Assembly: GCF_041296385.1 (NCBI RefSeq)
Contig: NC_091017.1
Span: 11,402,001-11,466,000, forward strand
Length of the DNA stretch: 64,000 bases
Direction: 5' to 3'
DNA from: Aphelocoma coerulescens
Lineage: Eukaryota; Chordata; Aves; Passeriformes; Corvidae
The notes under the pieces: generated by a model
The model's database searches: none
What the model was told of the DNA's origin: nothing
Seen by the model: only the letters and a program-made list of their open reading frames with translations
In this document: positions 37,659 to 51,534 of the stretch, piece after piece
How positions within the stretch are numbered: the first letter of the stretch is position 1
Layout of the letters: every line of letters begins with the position of its first letter
Translations under genes and position numbers: made by a program

Positions 37659-39640
37659 GAACAGAAAGCGGCTCCAGGCATGCCTACCAGCTGTAGCTGA
37701 CAGCTGTAGGGCTGGCTCTGGATACCCACTCCCTGAAATGCTGTGACTTCGCCTATGCAAGAAACAGCTTTCAAGAGAGCCGCCTGAAGTCCAGAGAGCC
37801 CTTCGTGAGCCTTTTTCCTATGGCGCTGTGGAAAGAAACCGTGCACGCTACACCGTGGGTGCGTGCAGCCTGCTCGAGCAAAAGCGGCAAAGTTCAGTGC
37901 CCTCGCTGGGCTTCCCTTTCGTGCAGACAACGTGAGGCGAAGAAGGAAGCCGCAGAGCAGCGGGCTTGCGTGTGCAGTGCACCGAGTTGCACAAGTCCAG
38001 CGAGGGCTCGTTCACGAGCCGAGCCGGCTGAGGGCGTCCTCGCTTCTGCCAAAGGGAACGCGGAGCCGTAGCGCTTCACCCCCCAGCGTGGAGATAGGCA
38101 CTTCCCTAGTGGTTCAGCCTTGCAGAGTCCCTGCAGCTAGAGCTCACCCAGGAGCAGGCGTCAAAGCAGAAGGCCTTCCTAAAGCACCCCTTCTCCAAGC
38201 AGCCTCCGGAAAGGGCACATCACACTGCGGCTCTGCGCCTTTCTTCTAAGGCAGACGCCCGGCTATGCTTTCGCGCTCGCGAAAGCTCCTCCTTGGCAGC
38301 CTCCAGCAGCTGCTCTCATGGAGAACGGCCGTAGAAGTCAAAGCCAGTGCTGGGCTGCACCTTCGCCTTCCCCAAGGAAGAAGCAACAGCAAACTCGGAG
38401 GTGCACTCTGTATTTCCCTCCTCCGCTGCGTCCTACATGCATTCGCGTTCTCCGAAACTCGGAGACTGAAGGGAAGGGCAATTGCTTCCCCAGAGAGCTG
38501 CAAGGGGACTTAGGCGGCAGCAGCACGGGTAACTGCCATGGAACTTGCTCCTTTCCCAAGGAGTGAATTCAGCAGGCAGGAGACTCGGCAGCCACGCTTG
38601 TCTTGCAGCCCCGTTACGACGGGCCCCCGAGCCCCGCGCCCCGCGGCTTGGTTCTTCGCCTTTTCGAACACGCCGTACCTTCGTTCTCCCGGAGGCGGAC
38701 GGTCGTCTGCTTCTGGCCCGGAACACTGTGCCCGGCAGCGAAGCGCTTTCTGCGGCAAGCTGCAAAGCGCCCGTCAGATGGCGATGCTGTCTGCCCGCTC
38801 CTTCTCGGCTCGAGTGTACCCCGGCGCACGCTGCCGTCTCGCAAGGAGCAAAGAGCTTCGGTAGACGTCTCGCACACAGGAGAAAGGTGCCAGGACGACA
38901 CCACGTTCTTCCTCACCCCTTCTCGTGGCCCAGATTGTGGTGCTGCCTTCAAAGCCGTGCGCATTGAAAGACTCCTCCAGCAAGTGCTTCTCCCCTGGCA
39001 CACTTCGCTCAGCGAGAGCTGCGTGGGCAGCGTGGACTCAGCGAAACCGAAAGGGTGTTCTTGTAGCTCGAGCTTGTTGGAGAGGATGAAAGTTTGGTGA
39101 GAAGGTTTCACAGCTATGCAGGCTTGGCACAAAGATCTCGGAATGTAGAAACGTAGCATGAGGTAGAAATGGGAGCAAGTTTTGACAGAGAGTAAAAGGT
39201 GTTTTGCTGAAACACTGATCACTGAGTAACCGAGAAGGCAAAGGTTGGAGATTGAGTTGGAAGGAGATTTTTTTCTCACGATTAGGACAACGGTATGTGA
39301 GTAGAAACAAGCACCCGTTTTTCACCAAGTAAACAAGTCTCGAGAAGGGCATAAGGAAATAGAAAAACATGTTTTGACCAAAAAGAGGGCTATCGCAGGC
39401 AAACAAGAAATGTCGATGTAGCAAGAAGAAGAAGGATGGGGGGGGTGTCTGAGAATTCTCCGTGGTAAGCTTCAATTGGAACTTGCTTACTCTTGCGACT
39501 GGAGAAGAATGCCTATAATACGGCAGTGCTAGTAGTCATGATAGGCTACAGGCAAATGTAAAGGTATTGGTGTATGGTGCCTATTGCTTGTCGTGTTTTA
39601 AGACACTCAGCAAAGAAAACTATCTAACGCTTTGTAAGTT
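37659..39640 (+). repeat. Repeat copy 20 (L type, dimer member b)
   Basis: 1,982 bp. Only G880A (38538), a CpG transition that creates an NcoI-type CCATGG. Copy 22 is the same. Confidence 0.95.
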
Positions 39641-41622
39641 GAACAGAAAGCGGCTCCAGGCATGCCTACCAGCTGTAGCTGACAGCTGTAGGGCTGGCTC
39701 TGGATACCCACTCCCTGAAATGCTGTGACTTCGCCTATGCAAGAAACAGCTTTCAAGAGAGCCGCCTGAAGTCCAGAGAGCCCTTCGTGAGCCTTTTTCC
39801 TATGGCGCTGTGGAAAGAAACCGTGCACGCTACACCGTGGGTGCGTGCAGCCTGCTCGAGCAAAAGCGGCAAAGTTCAGTGCCCTCGCTGGGCTTCCCTT
39901 TCGTGCAGACAACGTGAGGCGAAGAAGGAAGCCGCAGAGCAGCGGGCTTGCGTGTGCAGTGCACCGAGTTGCACAAGTCCAGCGAGGGCTCGTTCACGAG
40001 CCGAGCCGGCTGAGGGCATCCTCGCTTCTGCCAAAGGGAACGCGGAGCCGTAGCGCTTCACCCCCCAGCGTGGAGATAGGCACTTCCCTAGTGGTTCAGC
40101 CTTGCAGAGTCCCTGCAGCTAGAGCTCACCCAGGAGCAGGCGTCAAAGCAGAAGGCCTTCCTAAAGCACCCCTTCTCCAAGCAGCCTCCGGAAAGGGCAC
40201 ATCACACTGCGGCTCTGCGCCTTTCTTCTAAGGCAGACGCCCGGCTATGCTTTCGCGCTCGCGAAAGCTCCTCCTTGGCAGCCTCCAGCAGCTGCTCTCA
40301 TGGAGAACGGCCGTAGAAGTCAAAGCCAGTGCTGGGCTGCACCTTCGCCTTCCCCAAGGAAGAAGCAACAGCAAACTCGGAGGTGCACTCTGTACTTCCC
40401 TCCTCCGCTGCGTCCTACATGCATTCGCGTTCTCCGAAACTCGGAGACTGAAGGGAAGGGCAATTGCTTCCCCAGAGAGCTGCAAGGGGACTTAGGCGGC
40501 AGCAGCACGGGTAACTGCCGTGGAACTTGCTCCTTTCCCAAGGAGTGAATTCAGCAGGCAGGAGACTCGGCAGCCACGCTTGTCTTGCAGCCCCGTTACG
40601 ACGGGCCCCCGAGCCCCGCGCCCCGCGGCTTGGTTCTTCGCCTTTTCGAACACGCCGTACCTTCGTTCTCCCGGAGGCGGACGGTCGTCTGCTTCTGGCC
40701 CGGAACACTGTGCCCGGCAGCGAAGCGCTTTCTGCGGCAAGCTGCAAAGCGCCCGTCAGATGGCGATGCTGTCTGCCCGCTCCTTCTCGGCTCGAGTGTA
40801 CCCCGGCGCACGCTGCCGTCTCGCAAGGAGCAAAGAGCTTCGGTAGACGTCTCGCACCCAGGAGAAAGGTGCCAGGACGACACCACGTTCTTCCTCACCC
40901 CTTCTCGTGGCCCAGATTGTGGTGCTGCCTTCAAAGCCGTGCGCATTGAAAGACTCCTCCAGCAAGTGCTTCTCCCCTGGCACACTTCGCTCAGCGAGAG
41001 CTGCGTGGGCAGCGTGGACTCAGCGAAACCGAAAGGGTGTTCTTGTAGCTCGAGCTTGTTGGAGAGGATGAAAGTTTGGTGAGAAGGTTTCCCAGCTATG
41101 CAGGCTTGGCACAAAGATCTCGGAATGTAGAAACGTAGCATGAGGTAGAAATGGGAGCAAGTTTTGACAGAGAGTAAAAGGTGTTTTGCTGAAACACTGA
41201 TCACTGAGTAACCGAGAAGGCAAAGGTTGGAGATTGAGTTGGAAGGAGATTTTTTTCTCACGATTAGGACAACGGTATGTGAGTAGAAACAAGCACCCGT
41301 TTTTCACCAAGTAAACAAGTCTCGAGAAGGGCATAAGGAAATAGAAAAACATGTTTTGACCAAAAAGAGGGCTATCGCAGGCAAACAAGAAATGTCGATG
41401 TAGCAAGAAGAAGAAGGATGGGGGGGGTGTCTGAGAATTCTCCGTGGTAAGCTTCAATTGGAACTTGCTTACTCTTGCGACTGGAGAAGAATGCCTATAA
41501 TACGGCAGTGCTAGTAGTCATGATAGGCTACAGGCAAATGTAAAGGTATTGGTGTATGGTGCCTATTGCTTGTCGTGTTTTAAGACACTCAGCAAAGAAA
41601 ACTATCTAACGCTTTGTAAGTT
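39641..41622 (+). repeat. Repeat copy 21 (L type, dimer member a)
   Basis: 1,982 bp. G378A (40018), T755C (40395), A1218C (40858), A1452C (41092): the copy-19 haplotype. Confidence 0.95.
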
Positions 41623-43604
41623 GAACAGAAAGCGGCTCCAGGCATGCCTACCAGCTGTAGCTGACAGCTGTAGGGCTGGCTCTGGATACCCACTCCCTGA
41701 AATGCTGTGACTTCGCCTATGCAAGAAACAGCTTTCAAGAGAGCCGCCTGAAGTCCAGAGAGCCCTTCGTGAGCCTTTTTCCTATGGCGCTGTGGAAAGA
41801 AACCGTGCACGCTACACCGTGGGTGCGTGCAGCCTGCTCGAGCAAAAGCGGCAAAGTTCAGTGCCCTCGCTGGGCTTCCCTTTCGTGCAGACAACGTGAG
41901 GCGAAGAAGGAAGCCGCAGAGCAGCGGGCTTGCGTGTGCAGTGCACCGAGTTGCACAAGTCCAGCGAGGGCTCGTTCACGAGCCGAGCCGGCTGAGGGCG
42001 TCCTCGCTTCTGCCAAAGGGAACGCGGAGCCGTAGCGCTTCACCCCCCAGCGTGGAGATAGGCACTTCCCTAGTGGTTCAGCCTTGCAGAGTCCCTGCAG
42101 CTAGAGCTCACCCAGGAGCAGGCGTCAAAGCAGAAGGCCTTCCTAAAGCACCCCTTCTCCAAGCAGCCTCCGGAAAGGGCACATCACACTGCGGCTCTGC
42201 GCCTTTCTTCTAAGGCAGACGCCCGGCTATGCTTTCGCGCTCGCGAAAGCTCCTCCTTGGCAGCCTCCAGCAGCTGCTCTCATGGAGAACGGCCGTAGAA
42301 GTCAAAGCCAGTGCTGGGCTGCACCTTCGCCTTCCCCAAGGAAGAAGCAACAGCAAACTCGGAGGTGCACTCTGTATTTCCCTCCTCCGCTGCGTCCTAC
42401 ATGCATTCGCGTTCTCCGAAACTCGGAGACTGAAGGGAAGGGCAATTGCTTCCCCAGAGAGCTGCAAGGGGACTTAGGCGGCAGCAGCACGGGTAACTGC
42501 CATGGAACTTGCTCCTTTCCCAAGGAGTGAATTCAGCAGGCAGGAGACTCGGCAGCCACGCTTGTCTTGCAGCCCCGTTACGACGGGCCCCCGAGCCCCG
42601 CGCCCCGCGGCTTGGTTCTTCGCCTTTTCGAACACGCCGTACCTTCGTTCTCCCGGAGGCGGACGGTCGTCTGCTTCTGGCCCGGAACACTGTGCCCGGC
42701 AGCGAAGCGCTTTCTGCGGCAAGCTGCAAAGCGCCCGTCAGATGGCGATGCTGTCTGCCCGCTCCTTCTCGGCTCGAGTGTACCCCGGCGCACGCTGCCG
42801 TCTCGCAAGGAGCAAAGAGCTTCGGTAGACGTCTCGCACACAGGAGAAAGGTGCCAGGACGACACCACGTTCTTCCTCACCCCTTCTCGTGGCCCAGATT
42901 GTGGTGCTGCCTTCAAAGCCGTGCGCATTGAAAGACTCCTCCAGCAAGTGCTTCTCCCCTGGCACACTTCGCTCAGCGAGAGCTGCGTGGGCAGCGTGGA
43001 CTCAGCGAAACCGAAAGGGTGTTCTTGTAGCTCGAGCTTGTTGGAGAGGATGAAAGTTTGGTGAGAAGGTTTCACAGCTATGCAGGCTTGGCACAAAGAT
43101 CTCGGAATGTAGAAACGTAGCATGAGGTAGAAATGGGAGCAAGTTTTGACAGAGAGTAAAAGGTGTTTTGCTGAAACACTGATCACTGAGTAACCGAGAA
43201 GGCAAAGGTTGGAGATTGAGTTGGAAGGAGATTTTTTTCTCACGATTAGGACAACGGTATGTGAGTAGAAACAAGCACCCGTTTTTCACCAAGTAAACAA
43301 GTCTCGAGAAGGGCATAAGGAAATAGAAAAACATGTTTTGACCAAAAAGAGGGCTATCGCAGGCAAACAAGAAATGTCGATGTAGCAAGAAGAAGAAGGA
43401 TGGGGGGGGTGTCTGAGAATTCTCCGTGGTAAGCTTCAATTGGAACTTGCTTACTCTTGCGACTGGAGAAGAATGCCTATAATACGGCAGTGCTAGTAGT
43501 CATGATAGGCTACAGGCAAATGTAAAGGTATTGGTGTATGGTGCCTATTGCTTGTCGTGTTTTAAGACACTCAGCAAAGAAAACTATCTAACGCTTTGTA
43601 AGTT
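41623..43604 (+). repeat. Repeat copy 22 (L type, dimer member b)
   Basis: 1,982 bp. Only G880A (42502): the copy-20 haplotype. Confidence 0.95.
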
Positions 43605-45587
43605 GAACAGAAAGCGGCTCCAGGCATGCCTACCAGCTGTAGCTGACAGCTGTAGGGCTGGCTCTGGATACCCACTCCCTGAAATGCTGTGACTTCGCCT
43701 ATGCAAGAAACAGCTTTCAAGAGAGCCGCCTGAAGTCCAGAGAGCCCTTCGTGAGCCTTTTTCCTATGGCGCTGTGGAAAGAAACCGTGCACGCTACACC
43801 GTGGGTGCGTGCAGCCTGCTCGAGCAAAAGCGGCAAAGTTCAGTGCCCTCGCTGGGCTTCCCTTTCGTGCAGACAACGTGAGGCGAAGAAGGAAGCCGCA
43901 GAGCAGCGGGCTTGCGTGTGCAGTGCACCGAGTTGCACAAGTCCAGCGAGGGCTCGTTCACGAGCCGAGCCGGCTGAGGGCGTCCTCGCTTCTGCCAAAG
44001 GGAACGCGGAGCCGTAGCGCTTCACCCCCCAGCGTGGAGATAGGCACTTCCCTAGTGGTTCAGCCTTGCAGAGTCCCTGCAGCTAGAGCTCACCCAGGAG
44101 CAGGCGTCAAAGCAGAAGGCCTTCCTAAAGCACCCCTTCTCCAAGCAGCCTCCGGAAAGGGCACATCACACTGCGGCTCTGCGCCTTTCTTCTAAGGCAG
44201 ACGCCCGGCTATGCTTTCGCGCTCGCGAAAGCTCCTCCTTGGCAGCCTCCAGCAGCTGCTCTCATGGAGAACGGCCGTAGAAGTCAAAGCCAGTGCTGGG
44301 CTGCACCTTCGCCTTCCCCAAGGAAGAAGCAACAGCAAACTCGGAGGTGCACTCTGTATTTCCCTCCTCCGCTGCGTCCTACATGCATTCGCGTTCTCCG
44401 AAACTCGGAGACTGAAGGGAAGGGCAATTGCTTCCCCAGAGAGCTGCAAGGGGACTTAGGCGGCAGCAGCACGGGTAACTGCCATGGAACTTGCTCCTTT
44501 CCCAAGGAGTGAATTCAGCAGGCAGGAGACTCGGCAGCCACGCTTGTCTTGCAGCCCCGTTACGACGGGCCCCCGAGCCCCGCGCCCCGCGGCTTGGTTC
44601 TTCGCCTTTTCGAACACGCCGTACCTTCGTTCTCCCGGAGGCGGACGGTCGTCTGCTTCTGGCCCGGAACACTGTGCCCGGCAGCGAAGCGCTTTCTGCG
44701 GCAAGCTGCAAAGCGCCCGTCAGATGGCGATGCTGTCTGCCCGCTCCTTCTCGGCTCGAGTGTACCCCGGCGCACGCTGCCGTCTCGCAAGGAGCAAAGA
44801 GCTTCGGTAGACGTCTCGCACCCAGGAGAAAGGTGCCAGGACGACACCACGTTCTTCCTCACCCCTTCTCGTGGCCCAGATTGTGGTGCTGCCTTCAAAG
44901 CCGTGCGCATTGAAAGACTCCTCCAGCAAGTGCTTCTCCCCTGGCACACTTCGCTCAGCGAGAGCTGCGTGGGCAGCGTGGACTCAGCGAAACCGAAAGG
45001 GTGTTCTTGTAGCTCGAGCTTGTTGGAGAGGATGAAAGTTTGGTGAGAAGGTTTCCCAGCTATGCAGGCTTGGCACAAAGATCTCGGAATGTAGAAACGT
45101 AGCATGAGGTAGAAATGGGAGCAAGTTTTGACAGAGAGTAAAAGGTGTTTTGCTGAAACACTGATCACTGAGTAACCGAGAAGGCAAAGGTTGGAGATTG
45201 AGTTGGAAGGAGATTTTTTTCTCACGATTAGGACAACGGTATGTGAGTAGAAACAAGCACCCGTTTTTCACCAAGTAAACAAGTCTCGAGAAGGGCATAA
45301 GGAAATAGAAAAACATGTTTTGACCAAAAAGAGGGCTATCGCAGGCAAACAAGAAATGTCGATGTAGCAAGAAGAAGAAGGATGGGGGGGGGTGTCTGAG
45401 AATTCTCCGTGGTAAGCTTCAATTGGAACTTGCTTACTCTTGCGACTGGAGAAGAATGCCTATAATACGGCAGTGCTAGTAGTCATGATAGGCTACAGGC
45501 AAATGTAAAGGTATTGGTGTATGGTGCCTATTGCTTGTCGTGTTTTAAGACACTCAGCAAAGAAAACTATCTAACGCTTTGTAAGTT
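43605..45587 (+). repeat. Repeat copy 23 (L type, mosaic of a and b)
   Basis: 1,983 bp. G880A (44484) as in copies 20/22, then A1218C (44822) and A1452C (45056) as in copies 19/21, plus G9 (45384-45392). The left part is b-like and the right part a-like, so a switch lies between offsets 880 and 1218. Confidence 0.95.
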
Positions 45588-47570
45588 GAACAGAAAGCGG
45601 CTCCAGGCATGCCTACCAGCTGTAGCTGACAGCTGTAGGGCTGGCTCTGGATACCCACTCCCTGAAATGCTGTGACTTCGCCTATGCAAGAAACAGCTTT
45701 CAAGAGAGCCGCCTGAAGTCCAGAGAGCCCTTCGTGAGCCTTTTTCCTATGGCGCTGTGGAAAGAAACCGTGCACGCTACACCGTGGGTGCGTGCAGCCT
45801 GCTCGAGCAAAAGCGGCAAAGTTCAGTGCCCTCGCTGGGCTTCCCTTTCGTGCAGACAACGTGAGGCGAAGAAGGAAGCCGCAGAGCAGCGGGCTTGCGT
45901 GTGCAGTGCACCGAGTTGCACAAGTCCAGCGAGGGCTCGTTCACGAGCCGAGCCGGCTGAGGGCGTCCTCGCTTCTGCCAAAGGGAACGCGGAGCCGTAG
46001 CGCTTCACCCCCCAGCGTGGAGATAGGCACTTCCCTAGTGGTTCAGCCTTGCAGAGTCCCTGCAGCTAGAGCTCACCCAGGAGCAGGCGTCAAAGCAGAA
46101 GGCCTTCCTAAAGCACCCCTTCTCCAAGCAGCCTCCGGAAAGGGCACATCACACTGCGGCTCTGCGCCTTTCTTCTAAGGCAGACGCCCGGCTATGCTTT
46201 CGCGCTCGCGAAAGCTCCTCCTTGGCAGCCTCCAGCAGCTGCTCTCATGGAGAACGGCCGTAGAAGTCAAAGCCAGTGCTGGGCTGCACCTTCGCCTTCC
46301 CCAAGGAAGAAGCAACAGCAAACACGTCGGTGCACTCTGTATTTCCCTCCTCCGCTGCGTCCTACATGCATTCGCGTTCTCCAAAACTCGGAGACTGAAG
46401 GGAAGGGCAATTGCTTCCCCAGAGAGCTGCAAGGGGACTTAGGCGGCAGCAGCACGGGTAACTGCCGTGGAACTTGCTCCTTTCCCAAGGAGTGAATTCA
46501 GCAGGCAGGAGACTCGGCAGCCACGCTTGTCTTGCAGCCCCGTTACGACGGGCCCCCGAGCCCCGCGCCCCGCGGCTTGGTTCTTCGCCTTTTCGAGCAC
46601 GCCGTACCTTCGTTCTCCCGGAGGCGGACGGTCGTCTGCTTCTGGCCCGGAACACTGTGCCCGGCAGCGAAGCGCTTTCTGCGGCAAGCTGCAAAGCGCC
46701 CGTCAGATGGCGATGCTGTCTGCCCGCTCCTTCTCGGCTCGAGTGTACCCCGGCGCACGCTGCCGTCTCGCAAGGAGCAAAGAGCTTCGGTAGACGTCTC
46801 GCACCCAGGAGAAAGGTGCCAGGACGACACCACGTTCTTCCTCACCCCTTCTCGTGGCCCAGATTGTGGTGCTGCCTTCAAAGCCGTGCGCATTGAAAGA
46901 CTCCTCCAGCAAGTGCTTCTCCCCTGGCACACTTCGCTCAGCGAGAGCTGCGTGGGCAGCGTGGACTCAGCGAAACCGAAAGGGTGTTCTTGTAGCTCGA
47001 GCTTGTTGGAGAGGATGAAAGTTTGGTGAGAAGGTTTCACAGCTATGCAGGCTTGGCACAAAGATCTCGGAATGTAGAAACGTAGCATGAGGTAGAAATG
47101 GGAGCAAGTTTTGACAGAGAGTAAAAGGTGTTTTGCTGAAACACTGATCACTGAGTAACCGAGAAGGCAAAGGTTGGAGATTGAGTTGGAAGGAGATTTT
47201 TTTCTCACGATTAGGACAACGGTATGTGAGTAGAAACAAGCACCCGTTTTTCACCAAGTAAACAAGTCTCGAGAAGGGCATAAGGAAATAGAAAAACATG
47301 TTTTGACCAAAAAGAGGGCTATCGCAGGCAAACAAGAAATGTCGATGTAGCAAGAAGAAGAAGGATGGGGGGGGGTGTCTGAGAATTCTCCGTGGTAAGC
47401 TTCAATTGGAACTTGCTTACTCTTGCGACTGGAGAAGAATGCCTATAATACGGCAGTGCTAGTAGTCATGATAGGCTACAGGCAAATGTAAAGGTATTGG
47501 TGTATGGTGCCTATTGCTTGTCGTGTTTTAAGACACTCAGCAAAGAAAACTATCTAACTCTTTGTAAGTT
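45588..47570 (+). repeat. Repeat copy 24 (H type, variant-rich)
   Basis: 1,983 bp. H motif 46324-46328, G796A (46383), A1010G (46597), A1218C (46805), G9 (47367-47375) and the private G1971T (47559). Confidence 0.95.
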
Positions 47571-49552
47571 GAACAGAAAGCGGCTCCAGGCATGCCTACC
47601 AGCTGTAGCTGACAGCTGTAGGGCTGGCTCTGGATACCCACTCCCTGAAATGCTGTGACTTCGCCTATGCAAGAAACAGCTTTCAAGAGAGCCGCCTGAA
47701 GTCCAGAGAGCCCTTCGTGAGCCTTTTTCCTATGGCGCTGTGGAAAGAAACGGTGCACGCTACACCGTGGGTGCGTGCAGCCTGCTCGAGCAAAAGCGGC
47801 AAAGTTCAGTGCCCTCGCTGGGCTTCCCTTTCGTGCAGACAACGTGAGGCGAAGAAGGAAGCCGCAGAGCAGCGGGCTTGCGTGTGCAGTGCACCGAGTT
47901 GCACAAGTCCAGCGAGGGCTCGTTCACGAGCCGAGCCGGCTGAGGGCGTCCTCGCTTCTGCCAAAGGGAACGCGGAGCCGTAGCGCTTCACCCCCCAGCG
48001 TGGAGATAGGCACTTCCCTAGTGGTTCAGCCTTGCAGAGTCCCTGCAGCTAGAGCTCACCCAGGAGCAGGCGTCAAAGCAGAAGGCCTTCCTAAAGCACC
48101 CCTTCTCCAAGCAGCCTCCGGAAAGGGCACATCACACTGCGGCTCTGCGCCTTTCTTCTAAGGCAGACGCCCGGCTATGCTTTCGCGCTCGCGAAAGCTC
48201 CTCCTTGGCAGCCTCCAGCAGCTGCTCTCATGGAGAACGGCCGTAGAAGTCAAAGCCAGTGCTGGGCTGCACCTTCGCCTTCCCCAAGGAAGAAGCAACA
48301 GCAAACTCGGAGGTGCACTCTGTATTTCCCTCCTCCGCTGCGTCCTACATGCATTCGCGTTCTCCGAAACTCGGAGACTGAAGGGAAGGGCAATTGCTTC
48401 CCCAGAGAGCTGCAAGGGGACTTAGGCGGCAGCAGCACGGGTAACTGCCGTGGAACTTGCTCCTTTCCCAAGGAGTGAATTCAGCAGGCAGGAGACTCGG
48501 CAGCCACGCTTGTCTTGCAGCCCCGTTACGACGGGCCCCCGAGCACCGCGCCCCGCGGCTTGGTTCTTCGCCTTTTCGAACACGCCGTACCTTCGTTCTC
48601 CCGGAGGCGGACGGTCGTCTGCTTCTGGCCCGGAACACTGTGCCCGGCAGCGAAGCGCTTTCTGCGGCAAGCTGCAAAGCGCCCGTCAGATGGCGATGCT
48701 GTCTGCCCGCTCCTTCTCGGCTCGAGTGTACCCCGGCGCACGCTGCCGTCTCACAAGGAGCAAAGAGCTTCGGTAGACGTCTCGCACACAGGAGAAAGGT
48801 GCCAGGACGACACCACGTTCTTCCTCACCCCTTCTCGTGGCCCAGATTGTGGTGCTGCCTTCAAAGCCGTGCGCATTGAAAGACTCCTCCAGCAAGTGCT
48901 TCTCCCCTGGCACACTTCGCTCAGCGAGAGCTGCGTGGGCAGCGTGGACTCAGCGAAACCGAAAGGGTGTTCTTGTAGCTCGAGCTTGTTGGAGAGGATG
49001 AAAGTTTGGTGAGAAGGTTTCACAGCTATGCAGGCTTGGCACAAAGATCTCGGAATGTAGAAACGTAGCATGAGGTAGAAATGGGAGCAAGTTTTGACAG
49101 AGAGTAAAAGGTGTTTTGCTGAAACACTGATCACTGAGTAACCGAGAAGGCAAAGGTTGGAGATTGAGTTGGAAGGAGATTTTTTTCTCACGATTAGGAC
49201 AACGGTATGTGAGTAGAAACAAGCACCCGTTTTTCACCAAGTAAACAAGTCTCGAGAAGGGCATAAGGAAATAGAAAAACATGTTTTGACCAAAAAGAGG
49301 GCTATCGCAGGCAAACAAGAAATGTCGATGTAGCAAGAAGAAGAAGGATGGGGGGGGTGTCTGAGAATTCTCCGTGGTAAGCTTCAATTGGAACTTGCTT
49401 ACTCTTGCGACTGGAGAAGAATGCCTATAATACGGCAGTGCTAGTAGTCATGATAGGCTACAGGCAAATGTAAAGGTATTGGTGTATGGTGCCTATTGCT
49501 TGTCGTGTTTTAAGACACTCAGCAAAGAAAACTATCTAACGCTTTGTAAGTT
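47571..49552 (+). repeat. Repeat copy 25 (L type)
   Basis: 1,982 bp. C182G (47752), C975A (48545), G1183A (48753). This trio recurs only in copy 27. C975A interrupts a C4 run of the minus-strand quadruplex-capable stretch. Confidence 0.95.
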
Positions 49553-51534
49553 GAACAGAAAGCGGCTCCAGGCATGCCTACCAGCTGTAGCTGACAGCTG
49601 TAGGGCTGGCTCTGGATACCCACTCCCTGAAATGCTGTGACTTCGCCTATGCAAGAAACAGCTTTCAAGAGAGCCGCCTGAAGTCCAGAGAGCCCTTCGT
49701 GAGCCTTTTTCCTATGGCGCTGTGGAAAGAAACCGTGCACGCTACACCGTGGGTGCGTGCAGCCTGCTCGAGCAAAAGCGGCAAAGTTCAGTGCCCTCGC
49801 TGGGCTTCCCTTTCGTGCAGACAACGTGAGGCGAAGAAGGAAGCCGCAGAGCAGCGGGCTTGCGTGTGCAGTGCACCGAGTTGCACAAGTCCAGCGAGGG
49901 CTCGTTCACGAGCCGAGCCGGCTGAGGGCGTCCTCGCTTCTGCCAAAGGGAACGCGGAGCCGTAGCGCTTCACCCCCCAGCGTGGAGATAGGCACTTCCC
50001 TAGTGGTTCAGCCTTGCAGAGTCCCTGCAGCTAGAGCTCACCCAGGAGCAGGCGTCAAAGCAGAAGGCCTTCCTAAAGCACCCCTTCTCCAAGCAGCCTC
50101 CGGAAAGGGCACATCACACTGCGGCTCTGCGCCTTTCTTCTAAGGCAGACGCCCGGCTATGCTTTCGCGCTCGCGAAAGCTCCTCCTTGGCAGCCTCCAG
50201 CAGCTGCTCTCATGGAGAACGGCCGTAGAAGTCAAAGCCAGTGCTGGGCTGCACCTTCGCCTTCCCCAAGGAAGAAGCAACAGCAAACACGTCGGTGCAC
50301 TCTGTATTTCCCTCCTCCGCTGCGTCCTACATGCATTCGCGTTCTCCGAAACTCGGAGACTGAAGGGAAGGGCAATTGCTTCCCCAGAGAGCTGCAAGGG
50401 GACTTAGGCGGCAGCAGCACGGGTAACTGCCGTGGAACTTGCTCCTTTCCCAAGGAGTGAATTCAGCAGGCAGGAGACTCGGCAGCCACGCTTGTCTTGC
50501 AGCCCCGTTACGACGGGCCCCCGAGCCCCGCGCCCCGCGGCTTGGTTCTTCGCCTTTTCGAACACGCCGTACCTTCGTTCTCCCGGAGGCGGACGGTCGT
50601 CTGCTTCTGGCCCGGAACACTGTGCCCGGCAGCGAAGCGCTTTCTGCGGCAAGCTGCAAAGCGCCCGTCAGATGGCGATGCTGTCTGCCCGCTCCTTCTC
50701 GGCTCGAGTGTACCCCGGCGCACGCTGCCGTCTCGCAAGGAGCAAAGAGCTTCGGTAGACGTCTCGCACACAGGAGAAAGGTGCCAGGACGACACCACGT
50801 TCTTCCTCACCCCTTCTCATGGCCCAGATTGTGGTGCTGCCTTCAAAGCCGTGCGCATTGAAAGACTCCTCCAGCAAGTGCTTCTCCCCTGGCACACTTC
50901 GCTCAGCGAGAGCTGCGTGGGCAGCGTGGACTCAGCGAAACCGAAAGGGTGTTCTTGTAGCTCGAGCTTGTTGGAGAGGATGAAAGTTTGGTGAGAAGGT
51001 TTCACAGCTATGCAGGCTTGGCACAAAGATCTCGGAATGTAGAAACGTAGCATGAGGTAGAAATGGGAGCAAGTTTTGACAGAGAGTAAAAGGTGTTTTG
51101 CTGAAACACTGATCACTGAGTAACCGAGAAGGCAAAGGTTGGAGATTGAGTTGGAAGGAGATTTTTTTCTCACGATTAGGACAACGGTATGTGAGTAGAA
51201 ACAAGCACCCGTTTTTCACCAAGTAAACAAGTCTCGAGAAGGGCATAAGGAAATAGAAAAACATGTTTTGACCAAAAAGAGGGCTATCGCAGGCAAACAA
51301 GAAATGTCGATGTAGCAAGAAGAAGAAGGATGGGGGGGGTGTCTGAGAATTCTCCGTGGTAAGCTTCAATTGGAACTTGCTTACTCTTGCGACTGGAGAA
51401 GAATGCCTATAATACGGCAGTGCTAGTAGTCATGATAGGCTACAGGCAAATGTAAAGGTATTGGTGTATGGTGCCTATTGCTTGTCGTGTTTTAAGACAC
51501 TCAGCAAAGAAAACTATCTAACGCTTTGTAAGTT
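49553..51534 (+). repeat. Repeat copy 26 (H type)
   Basis: 1,982 bp. H motif 50289-50293; private CpG transition G1267A (50819), which introduces a stop codon in the 221-codon minus frame found in most other copies. Confidence 0.95.
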
